Origin: Palsa-1392 sp036493915
GTDB taxonomy: Bacteria; Verrucomicrobiota; Verrucomicrobiia; Chthoniobacterales; UBA10450
Assembly (NCBI GenBank): GCA_036493915.1
Contig: DASXPA010000247.1
Span: forward strand, 14,156 to 78,155
Reading direction: 5' to 3'
Length of the DNA stretch: 64,000 nt
In this document: positions 1-7,275 of the stretch, piece after piece
Layout: the number at the start of each line of letters is the position of its first letter
Numbering within the stretch: position 1 is the stretch's first letter
The notes under the pieces: model-generated
Seen by the model: only the letters and a program-made list of their open reading frames with translations
Database searches by the model: none
Told to the model about the DNA's origin: nothing
Translations under genes and position numbers: made by a program

Positions 1-598
1 CGAGAAAGTTGCCCCAAGTTGCACCGGCGGTCCCGCCGGTGAGAGCTTTGGAGCGATCAGGATCGTAGAGGTCGAGGACGTCGGCCTGCGCCCAAATGGT
101 GGTGGCGCCGAGACTGGCAGGATGTTCGGGGTTGCCCTCGATCTTAGTCGGACGGCCCTCGTTGCTCGTGACGATGATGCCCTGGCCGTAGCCGCCGAAG
201 GTGGTGGCGCTGGCGAAATAGAGAGGCTTGCCTGGGACTAGCTCCTCGGGCCGGTTCACGTAAGGGACGATTTTTTCGATGCTCTGTTTGGTGCAGGCGC
301 CGAGGCCGGCGAGGGCAAGCGACGCACCCATGAGCCGGAGGAAATCGCGCCGATGCAACGCGTCGTGCCATTCGGAGGCACCCCGCGGGAACTCGCGATG
401 GAGCCAGGCCTCGAACTCGGGCGTTTGCGCGAGTTCGTCGAGGCTGCGCCAGTATTTGGGAGAGGTTTCTTCCATCCTGGAGGGCGGAGCTCCTGCGACG
501 CCGAGAGTGCCTGGATTTGCGGAGCTCATCCCTCCAGGAATGGCGTCGGGTGACGGATCAGACGCCTTCTGATGCGACTGATGAGCGGGAGTGTTCAT
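1..598 (-). CDS. actB: Alternative complex III iron-sulfur/molybdopterin-like subunit ActB (3' end outside window)
   Basis: The 5' part (about 199 codons) of a TAT-variant-translocated molybdopterin-oxidoreductase-like protein; the rest lies beyond the left edge. Visible residues include KYWRSLDELAQTPEF near residue 48, a phrase characteristic of ActB, then HRRDFLRLMGASLALAGLGAC near residue 82, an RR-type signal with a following Cys, then GRPTKIEGNPEHPAS, the start of the molybdopterin-oxidoreductase-like fold. In alternative complex III this subunit sits outside the membrane and passes electrons between quinol and the ActA haems. Its ATG (598-596) overlaps the actA stop by the four bases ATGA, so translation is probably coupled. 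The family assignment comes from recognised motifs; cofactor ligands lie outside the window. Confidence 0.9.
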   Translation of the reverse strand, partial: MNTPAHQSHQKASDPSPDAIPGGMSSANPGTLGVAGAPPSRMEETSPKYWRSLDELAQTPEFEAWLHREFPRGASEWHDALHRRDFLRLMGASLALAGLGACTKQSIEKIVPYVNRPEELVPGKPLYFASATTFGGYGQGIIVTSNEGRPTKIEGNPEHPASLGATTIWAQADVLDLYDPDRSKALTGGTAGATWGNFL

Positions 599-1254
599 CG
601 GTGGCAGACGGAGCAGTTCGTTAGGCGACCGGTCGTGTCGATGCCGTATTGCCTAACGAGCCGGGCACCCTGTTCCTCCTGATCGGGCGGCGGTTTCCAG
701 TGCAGATCGTAAATTTTGTCGCGCGGGCGGACGTAATTTTGCGGAGCGCGATGGCACTCGAGACACCATTTCATGTAGAGGGTCTGCGTCCGCCAAGTGA
801 GCGGCATCCGGTCCAGTTGCCCGTGGCAGGTGGAACAGCCGACGCCTTTGGCGATGTGGATGCTGTGATTGAAAAAGACGAAGTCGGGCAGGTCGTTGAC
901 CCGGTTCCACCGCAACGGCTGGTTGGTCGTTAGGCTGGCGCGCACGGGCTGGAGGACGGGGGCTTCGGTCCAGATTTGGGAATGGCAGGTCATACAAACC
1001 TCGGTGCTGGGGATGCCGGCGAAGCTCGATTTCTCGACCGAGGTGTGGCAGTAACGGCAATCGATGCCGTCATCGCCGACGTGGTGTTTGTGACTGAAGG
1101 GCACCGGCTGATTGAGCGGGACGTCGACGTAGGTCGTGTAAGGCGACCAGAAAAGCGCGTAGGTGAGCCAGATCGCGCCGCCCAGCGCAACCACGACGAC
1201 CACGATCGTGACCTTGGCATGGACATTTGCCTTGCGCGGAAAGATCTGAGCCAT
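595..1254 (-). CDS. actA: Alternative complex III pentahaem cytochrome c subunit ActA
   Basis: A 219-residue membrane-anchored multihaem cytochrome c. A single N-terminal membrane segment spans about residues 15-36. Five CXXCH haem sites follow at residues 66-70, 87-91, 140-144, 164-168 and 214-218, which matches the pentahaem ActA of alternative complex III (quinol:electron acceptor oxidoreductase). Additional His residues (for example in FSHKHH) could be distal ligands. The next gene downstream is actB, overlapping by ATGA, the usual actA-actB order. The STAS-like gene upstream ends only 14 bases before this start, so the two may share a transcript. The two TCGTTAGGC words at 619 and 651 lie inverted inside its last 20 codons. 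Confidence 0.93.
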   Translation of the reverse strand: MAQIFPRKANVHAKVTIVVVVVALGGAIWLTYALFWSPYTTYVDVPLNQPVPFSHKHHVGDDGIDCRYCHTSVEKSSFAGIPSTEVCMTCHSQIWTEAPVLQPVRASLTTNQPLRWNRVNDLPDFVFFNHSIHIAKGVGCSTCHGQLDRMPLTWRTQTLYMKWCLECHRAPQNYVRPRDKIYDLHWKPPPDQEEQGARLVRQYGIDTTGRLTNCSVCHR

Positions 1255-1268
1255 CGACGCGCCTTACC

Positions 1269-1631
1269 CTACGAGCTCGCTCGGACCCACCGTTCTGCCT
1301 CCGCGAGATGCGCGCTGTCGAAATACTCCACCTGGGTGTGGATGACGAAAATCGATCCGATCTTGGTCAGCCATTCTTGCCAACTCTTCTCCCCCACCAT
1401 CGCGACGCGGTCCACCTGACGGGCGTGCTTCGTCCCGTAGCACAAGTCTTTCCAGGCGGCACCCGGTTCCCAGCCATGGAAGTTTTCCATGATGAAAAGC
1501 ATCCTCATCGAGCCTTGCGCGGCGAGGAGTCGATCCCAGGCGGGAATGAGGTCGGCGTAATCCGCAGGGGTCAGTTTCTCACTCACCCGTACCGTGATGA
1601 GATTGCCTTCCTTTTGCGTAATTCGATGCAT
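1269..1631 (-). CDS. SpoIIAA-like (STAS/Sec14-type) small protein
   Basis: A 120-residue cytoplasmic protein resembling the SpoIIAA-like family (STAS/SEC14 fold): an N-terminal beta strand LITVRVSEKLTPADYADLIP, then LFIMENFHGWEPGAAWKDL, then VDRVAMVGEKSWQEWL. These are the conserved elements of that family. The biochemical role of these proteins is not established; they are often linked to stress or to membrane or lipid binding. It lies just upstream of actA on the same strand with a 14-base gap. No signal peptide or membrane segment is visible. Assignment rests on recognition of the family pattern. Confidence 0.75.
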   Translation of the reverse strand: MHRITQKEGNLITVRVSEKLTPADYADLIPAWDRLLAAQGSMRMLFIMENFHGWEPGAAWKDLCYGTKHARQVDRVAMVGEKSWQEWLTKIGSIFVIHTQVEYFDSAHLAEAERWVRASS

Positions 1632-1702
1632 TCCCCGAGCGACCGCACGACGAGCGTGCTCTTTTTAATCGCCCAAGACAATACGAGAAGATGTCTCGAA
1701 TC

Positions 1703-3529
1703 TCAGCGTTTGCGCACGTCGGCCGCGGCGCCCGGTTTCTCGGCGAGAACGTAGGCGGTATTGACGAGGCCGATGTGGGTGAACGCTTGCGGGAAATTTC
1801 CCAACTGCCGCTTCTTCTTCGGATCGTATTCCTCCGAGAGAAGTCCGAGGTCGTTGCGCAGGGCGAGCAGACGTTCGAAAAGGAGGCGCGCTTCTTTCTT
1901 GCGCCCGACGAGATGGAGGCAATCGGCGAGCCAAAAAGAGCAAGGCAGAAAAACCCCCTCGTCGCCCGGCAGTCCGTCGATCTCCTTTTCGTTAGGCCGA
2001 TAACGCAAGACGAAGCCGCCTGCCATCAATTCACGCTCCACGGCCGCGATCGTGTTTTGAACCCGCTTGTCCTCGGGCGGGAGGAAGCCGACCATCGGCA
2101 ACATGAGGATGCTGGCGTCCATCGCGTCCGACCCGTAGGCCTGAGTAAACGCTTTCACCTTTTTGTTGTAGCCGCGGGCGCAGACTTCGCGATGGATTTT
2201 GTCGCGCAGTTTGCGCCAGCCATCGATATGCTTCTTGGCTGAGTAACCGGCTTTTTCGACCAGCTTCACAGCGCGATCGAAAGCCACCCAGGCCATCACT
2301 TTGGAATGGGTAAATTGCTGGCGCTTACCGCGCACTTCCCAAATCCCTTCGTCTGGCTTGTTCCATTTCCCTTCGAGATAATCGAGCAAGGCGACGTGCA
2401 TTCGCCAATCGGCTTCGCTCGTCTCGATCCCGGCGCGCTGGCCTTGATACATCGAGTCGATGACTTCGCCGTAAACATCGAGCTGAAATTGCTCGGAGGC
2501 GGCATTGCCTTCGCGCACCGGCTTGGAATTCGCGTAGCCGCTTAACCAGGGAAGCTGGTGCTCGGTCAAGCGCCGTTCGCCGCGCACGCCATACATGATC
2601 TGCAACTGCGCCGCGCTCCCCGCCATCGCCCGCAGGAGCCACTCCCGCCAGGCCTTGGCCTCCTCCCGGTAGCCGGCGTTGAGCAGAGAGAAGAGGGTAA
2701 AAGTCGCGTCGCGCAGCCAGCAGTAGCGGTAATCCCAGTTGCGCACTCCGCCGATCGATTCCGGCAGCGAAGTCGTCGCCGCCGCGACGATGCCGCCGGT
2801 GGGCGCATAGGTCAGCCCTTTCAAAGTAATGAGCGAGCGCATGACCGCGTCGCGCCAGGGCGCCTCGCCATATGAGCAACGCCTCGACCAACTCCGCCAA
2901 TAGCGTTCGGTCTGTGCGAGCGCGACCTCGGGCTCCACTTCTCGCGGCGGATCCTCGTGCGAGGGAAACCAGGTGAGGACAAACGGCACGCGGTCGCCTT
3001 TCTCCACAGAAAAATCCGCCACCGTCATGAGGTCTTCGCCATGGGTGGAGATGGGCGTGTGCAGGATGAGGGCATTGGGTCCGGCGACCGCTTCGAGGCC
3101 GCCGTGGCGCCGGCGCACCCAGGGAATGATCGACCCGTAATCGAAGCGGATGATCAACTCCATCCGGATTTTCATTTTGCCTTCAAGGCCTTCGATGATC
3201 CGGACGATGTCGGGATTCGTACCGCGCGGCGGCATAAAATCGATGAAACGAATCGCGCCGGTGGCGGTGTAGACTTCCGTCTCCATGATCAGGGTGTCGC
3301 CCCGGTAACGCCGCTCGCGTTTTTTTATTTTGCCTTCCGGAGTGAAGGTCCAGCAGCCGTTCTTCTTTTTGCCTAACAATGCCGCAAAACACGCGGCGGA
3401 ATCGAAACGCGGCAGGCAAAGCCAATCGACGCTTCCGTCGCGACTGACGAGGGCGCAGCTCTGCGTGTCGCTGAGAAATGCGTAGTCCTCGATCGGGACC
3501 GTTCTCTTCTCTTTGTGCTGCGCGCTCAT
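1703..3529 (-). CDS. Glycoside hydrolase family 15 protein (glucoamylase/trehalase-like)
   Basis: A 608-residue cytoplasmic GH15 enzyme that likely hydrolyses alpha-glucosides such as trehalose or glucodextrins. The N-terminus (IEDYAFLSDTQSCALVSRDGSVDWLCLPRFDS) is the signature opening of bacterial GH15 proteins. A beta-rich domain covers about residues 1-220 and an (alpha/alpha)6 catalytic barrel the rest, with WDYRYCWLRDATF, IWEVRG (probable acid Glu), SFWLADCL, and LLSEEYDP near the C-terminus (probable base Glu). Length is normal for the family (about 600). No signal peptide is present. Related genes are often beside trehalose-phosphate synthase, but none is here, so the exact substrate is open. 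Confidence 0.88.
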   Translation of the reverse strand: MSAQHKEKRTVPIEDYAFLSDTQSCALVSRDGSVDWLCLPRFDSAACFAALLGKKKNGCWTFTPEGKIKKRERRYRGDTLIMETEVYTATGAIRFIDFMPPRGTNPDIVRIIEGLEGKMKIRMELIIRFDYGSIIPWVRRRHGGLEAVAGPNALILHTPISTHGEDLMTVADFSVEKGDRVPFVLTWFPSHEDPPREVEPEVALAQTERYWRSWSRRCSYGEAPWRDAVMRSLITLKGLTYAPTGGIVAAATTSLPESIGGVRNWDYRYCWLRDATFTLFSLLNAGYREEAKAWREWLLRAMAGSAAQLQIMYGVRGERRLTEHQLPWLSGYANSKPVREGNAASEQFQLDVYGEVIDSMYQGQRAGIETSEADWRMHVALLDYLEGKWNKPDEGIWEVRGKRQQFTHSKVMAWVAFDRAVKLVEKAGYSAKKHIDGWRKLRDKIHREVCARGYNKKVKAFTQAYGSDAMDASILMLPMVGFLPPEDKRVQNTIAAVERELMAGGFVLRYRPNEKEIDGLPGDEGVFLPCSFWLADCLHLVGRKKEARLLFERLLALRNDLGLLSEEYDPKKKRQLGNFPQAFTHIGLVNTAYVLAEKPGAAADVRKR

Positions 3530-3592
3530 CCTTGGGTTGACCCGAAAATTTTGAACGGCTCGCGCGGATTTCCCGTCACTAGTTGAGAAGAC

Positions 3593-4575
3593 ATGAACTC
3601 AAAAATCACTCGCTATTGTCTCGTTTCCGCGGTCGCGCTGACGCTGAGCGCGCCACATTTTTTATCCGCCGCGACCTCCTCTCCTAGCGCAACCGTTTCG
3701 CCGCCGCCAGCCTTTTCGCCGCCGCCGTTAGGCCAGACAAACCATTTTTCGCCGACCAATCTCGACCAGCGCATGGGGCAACTCGACAATCAACTCGACT
3801 CCGTTTTCGCAAATACATTTCGGAATTTTGGCGACTGGTTCGGGCCGAACAATCTCGGTTCCTCGATCGATCTGCGGGATCAAAAGGACAAATACGTCGT
3901 CCGCGTTTACGTCCCCGGCTCCGATACCTCGAAGGTCAACGCCCGCGTCGAAAACAACACGCTGCACGTCACCGCCGAAGGTGGAAAGACCAGGAAAAAT
4001 TCCAGCCAAAGCGAACGCTACGAACAGATCGTGAGTCTCCCCGGCCCGGTCGACGCGAGCAAAATGCGAATCGAGCGAAAGCAAAATCTCGTCGTCATCA
4101 ACCTGCCGAAAGCGGTCGGTGCGACGGCAGCTGCCTCACCGACGGCAAGTCCTGAAACGTCGCCGTTTGAAAACAATTTCGCAGCCTTCGATCAATCGAT
4201 CGTCAATCAAATGGCACGGATGCAGAGCCGGATGGACCAGATGTTTCGCGACGCTTTTCCCGACGAAAATGGCCTAACGAACGACTTCGGCACGATGCCG
4301 CTCGGTTCCGCCGTCCATGTCGACAACCAGAAAAACCAATACGTCGTCCACTTCTATCTGCCTAACAAAGACCTCAAGAACATCGACGTGAAATTGGAAA
4401 ACGGACAACTCCGCCTGACCGCTTCCGAGAGCGAAAACGAGCAAAAGAAAACATGCGCAGCATCCAATCCGGCAGCTACGAGCAGCTCCTGACCCTGCCT
4501 GGTCCCGTGAAAAAAAACGGCATGAAAGTCGAGCGGCAGAACGGCACCATCGTCGTGACCCTCCCAAAGGCGTGA
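3593..4575 (+). pseudogene. Exported tandem Hsp20 protein, frameshifted in the second domain
   Basis: A protein with a signal peptide (MNSKITRYCLVSAVALTLSA..) and a Pro/Ser-rich linker, followed by two alpha-crystallin (Hsp20) domains at about residues 90-173 and 238 onward. As read, the frame stops at 4492 after 299 residues with an alien tail (TCAASNPAATSSS). If one A is added to the A-rich run at 4442-4452, the frame continues with RSIQSGSYEQLLTLPGPVKK and VTLPKA to a stop at 4573-4575. That aligns with the end of domain 1 (SERYEQIVSLPGPVD, VVINLPKA). The single missing base may be a real mutation, a sequencing error in a homopolymer, or slippage. Periplasmic tandem small heat-shock proteins are unusual. 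Confidence 0.8.
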
Positions 4576-4579
4576 TTTC

Positions 4580-5128
4580 TTAGGTGGGAGAAATGCGGGC
4601 GTCTTCGGGGGCGGGGGCGTCCGCAAACTCACCCTCGGCGAGCTGTGAGATTCCCTGGCGCGTCAGCCGAAAAATCGTCCAGTCATCGTTAGGCTTGGCT
4701 CCGAGTTTCCGATAGAACCGAATCGCCGGCTCATTCCAGTCGAGGACCGCCCACTCCATCCGTCCGCAATCGCGTTCTCTGGCGATTTCCGCCAGCCTAA
4801 CGAGTAAAGCTCGCCCGTAGCCCTTCCCGCGCGCTTCCGGCCTAACGAAGAGATCTTCAAGATAAAGCCCGCGCCGCCCCATCCAGGTGGAGAAGTTGTG
4901 AAAGAAAAGCGCGAAACAAACCGGTTCGCGCGCCTCTTCCCCGAGCAGTACCTCCGCCGCGGGATGCGCGCCGAAGAGCGATTCCTGCAAACCAGCCTCC
5001 GACGCCACGACTTCGTTAGGCGCGCGTTCGTATTCTGCTAGTTCGTTGATGAGCTGCAAGATGACAGCTGTATCGGCGACGGTTGCAGTGCGGATGGCAA
5101 AGGCCCGCGCAGAGGAAATTGCTGTCAT
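4580..5128 (-). CDS. GNAT-family N-acetyltransferase (SSAT-like)
   Basis: A 182-residue GCN5-related acetyltransferase. The acetyl-CoA loop is visible as YLEDLFVRPEARGKGYGRALL, and C-terminal NEPAIRFYRKLGA is motif B. The opening IRTATVADTAVILQLINELAEYE resembles spermidine/diamine acetyltransferase-type GNATs, which act on small amines, but the substrate cannot be read from the sequence. It ends five bases from the end of the Hsp20 gene on the opposite strand, a convergent arrangement. A short acidic tail follows the fold. Four copies of the CGTTAGGC word lie in this single gene (4687, 4795, 4840, 5014), the densest cluster in the window. Confidence 0.85.
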   Translation of the reverse strand: MTAISSARAFAIRTATVADTAVILQLINELAEYERAPNEVVASEAGLQESLFGAHPAAEVLLGEEAREPVCFALFFHNFSTWMGRRGLYLEDLFVRPEARGKGYGRALLVRLAEIARERDCGRMEWAVLDWNEPAIRFYRKLGAKPNDDWTIFRLTRQGISQLAEGEFADAPAPEDARISPT

Positions 5129-5279
5129 CTCACGACCATGTCCGAAGATTAGAGCGTGTCATGCACTTTTGCAGGAGCCGACGACTGGAGGAACGGGCGA
5201 CGTTCCGTCCGTGTTTGGCCAAGACGATCTTCTAAAATCCGTGTTTCATCCAGGTTCATCCGTGGCTAAGTAGTTCGCC
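5129..5279. other. Intergenic region with short ATCCGTG/TTCATCC repeats
   Basis: About 150 bases between the GNAT gene and the symporter, divergently arranged, so promoters for both should lie here. At about 5234-5269 the phrase ATCCGTGTTTCATCCAGG is followed by TTCATCCGTGG, a short tandem-like unit similar to dispersed intergenic repeats I associate with Verrucomicrobiota. An inverted GAACGGGCGACGTTC-like stretch precedes it at about 5192. No gene or clear promoter hexamers could be identified. Confidence 0.4.
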
Positions 5280-6935
5280 GTGGACGCCCGCCTCGCCATC
5301 GATACCATCGTCCTTTTTGCCTACTTCTTCGGGATCGTGGCCCTCGGACTTTGGGCGGGCCGGCGCAACAAGAACCTCCGGGACTTCTCGTTAGGCTCGC
5401 GCTCCATTCCGTGGTGGGCAGTGCTCGCCTCGATTGTCGCGGCGGAGACGAGCGCGGCGACTTTCCTTGGCACGCCCGCAGAAGGCTTCAAGACGCGCGC
5501 CTATTTCTACGGACAATTGGTCATCGGCACGATTCTCGCGCGCATCATCGTCGCACTCACCTTCATCAAGCCCTACTACGAATACCGGGTGCAGAGCGTC
5601 TACGAATTCCTCACCGTTCGCTTTGGCACGAAGACAAAAAACATGGCGAGCGGCATCTTCCTCTTCACCCGCGTGCTCGGTATCGGTGTGCGTCTTTATC
5701 TCGGCGGTGCGATCATGGTAGTGGTCTGGCGCTATCTATTTCCAGCGCTTCCGGTCACGCTTAACACCTACATTTGGGGAATTATTTTCGTTACTGTGAT
5801 CACGACGATTTACACCGCAGTCGGCGGGATCAAGGCGGTGGTCTGGACTGATCTTATTCAAGCTGTCCTCATGTTTAGCTCGGTTATCTTCGCGATATTT
5901 CTTCTCATTCACAGCATTCCCGGTGGCCTAACGACTGTAGGAAAGAATCTTGGCGGCTGGGATCACGTGAAGCTTTTTCAGACCGGCTGGAACAGTTCGC
6001 TTCCCTTCGGCCGCGCGCTCAAGGCGATGCTGGAGGAACCCTACACGCTCTTCGCTGCATTTATTGGCTCAACCATGATCACGATGGCGACCCACGGCAC
6101 CGACCAGGACATGGTGCAACGCATGTTGACTGCCCCCGACTTTCGTAAATCACAACTCTCGCTCATCCTCAGCGGGGTAATGGATTTCCCTATCGCGGCC
6201 TCGTTCCTCACCGTCGGCATTTTGCTTTCGGTTTTTTACGCCGTCGTGCCGGGGAAAACTCCCCCCGCCGCCGACAACGAAATCTTCGGCTACTACATCG
6301 TGCATGAGATGCCGGTGGTCTTCCGCGGGCTCATCGTCGCGGGCGTGTTTGCGACTATGATGGGCTCGACATCCGCCGCCCTGAACGCGCTCGCTACCAG
6401 CTTCACGAAAGATTTTTATTTCCCCTACATCAACCCAGGCGCAAGCGACCGCCAAGCCATCCGCGCGGCTCGCATCGCAACCGCGGTTTTCGGCATTCTC
6501 ATGGTGATTGTCGCGGCGATGGCAGCGAACGCAGTTTTGCAGGATGCGAAGTTAACTATCATCCCGATTGCTATCGGTATCCTTGGCTATACTTATGGGG
6601 CGCTGCTCGCGGTCTTTCTTCTCGGCATGCTTACGCGCGGCGGCGGGCGCGACGGCATCAATGTTGTCGCCATGCTTATCGGCATCGCTTCGGTGCTCAT
6701 CCTTTGCAAAATCGCGCTGCCCGCGTTCGACATCGGCGCGCTATTCCACGGTGAATTTCGGCACGCGGAATGGAACTTTGGATGGTTCATGCCGAAATGG
6801 TGGCCGGCCATTTCCTGGCCGTGGTTCATCTTCGTCGGCAGCGCCGTGACGCTTGCCATCAGCGTCCTTTTTCCTACGCCGCCTGCGCAGATCATCGCGG
6901 CAGAGGAGCATGTGCGTGCGCAAATTGCACCGTAG
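5280..6935 (+). CDS. Sodium:solute symporter (SSS family)
   Basis: A 551-residue integral membrane transporter of the SSS family (PutP/SGLT fold), with many hydrophobic helices. Characteristic phrases are LWAGRRNKNLRDFSLGSRSIPWW in the first loop, AAETSAATFLGTPAEG in helix 2, and GLIVAGVFATMMGSTSAALNALATSF in the core, the conserved Na+-site region. It would couple Na+ entry to uptake of an organic solute; the substrate (sugar, amino acid, acyclic acid) is not readable. The start is GTG at 5280, chosen because no better start lies upstream in frame and the first helix follows directly. It stands alone: neighbours are on other strands or far away. Confidence 0.9.
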   Translation: MDARLAIDTIVLFAYFFGIVALGLWAGRRNKNLRDFSLGSRSIPWWAVLASIVAAETSAATFLGTPAEGFKTRAYFYGQLVIGTILARIIVALTFIKPYYEYRVQSVYEFLTVRFGTKTKNMASGIFLFTRVLGIGVRLYLGGAIMVVVWRYLFPALPVTLNTYIWGIIFVTVITTIYTAVGGIKAVVWTDLIQAVLMFSSVIFAIFLLIHSIPGGLTTVGKNLGGWDHVKLFQTGWNSSLPFGRALKAMLEEPYTLFAAFIGSTMITMATHGTDQDMVQRMLTAPDFRKSQLSLILSGVMDFPIAASFLTVGILLSVFYAVVPGKTPPAADNEIFGYYIVHEMPVVFRGLIVAGVFATMMGSTSAALNALATSFTKDFYFPYINPGASDRQAIRAARIATAVFGILMVIVAAMAANAVLQDAKLTIIPIAIGILGYTYGALLAVFLLGMLTRGGGRDGINVVAMLIGIASVLILCKIALPAFDIGALFHGEFRHAEWNFGWFMPKWWPAISWPWFIFVGSAVTLAISVLFPTPPAQIIAAEEHVRAQIAP

Positions 6936-7055
6936 GGCCATTATCACGAACATTGTCTCGCGTCACGCTTCCCGATTCATGATCGCAGTCCTCGCCGTGA
7001 CAACTTCCCGCGAGAGCCCAAAGACGACAGAGGCTGCCAAATTTCTCGCAGAAGA

Positions 7056-7180
7056 CTAGTCTTCGCGTAGGAGTTTGGACGGATCGACGGCAAGTGCTCG
7101 CGAGACCGGAATGGCGGACGCTAAGGAATCAGACGCGGACGACTCGGTGATCGTCCCTCCAGCCCTCAGAACGTGGGGCT
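7056..7180 (-). pseudogene. Possible C-terminal remnant of an FtsX-like ABC permease
   Basis: On the minus strand an open frame ends with SLASAIPVSRALAVDPSKLLRED and a TAG stop at 7058-7056. This matches the usual ending of MacB/ADOP-type permeases, in which an Ala-rich last helix runs into P-x-x-R-A-x-x-V-D-P-x-x-x-L-R-E-[ED]. Upstream the frame is soon closed by a stop and is not hydrophobic, so only some 23 codons are recognisable. Read as debris of a lost transporter gene; chance similarity is possible because the segment is short. Confidence 0.4.
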
Positions 7181-7220
7181 ACGTGGATTTCCCGAAGAAC
7201 CTTCTCCGCCCGCTGCCATT

Positions 7221-7253
7221 CCTCGCGCCTCGCAGAGCGAAGCGTCCACAGGA
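7221..7253 (-). repeat. Partial copy of the CCTGTGGACG element
   Basis: Reading the minus strand, CCTGTGGACGCTTCGCTCTG and the following bases match one end of the 14675-14760 element with one or two changes. Only this end is present, next to the stop of the M28 peptidase gene. Confidence 0.6.
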
Positions 7254-7275
7254 GCGCCTCAAATCGGATGCCACT

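Larger units (their letters stand above)
6936..7275. other. Intergenic region, 340 bases, with decayed remnants
   Basis: No intact gene. It holds a perfect 14-base palindrome GAAGACTAGTCTTC at 7051-7064, a probable C-terminal remnant of an ABC permease on the minus strand (entry at 7056), and a partial copy (7221-7253) of the inverted-end element seen at 14675-14760. The rest shows no recognisable coding or RNA feature. Confidence 0.5.
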
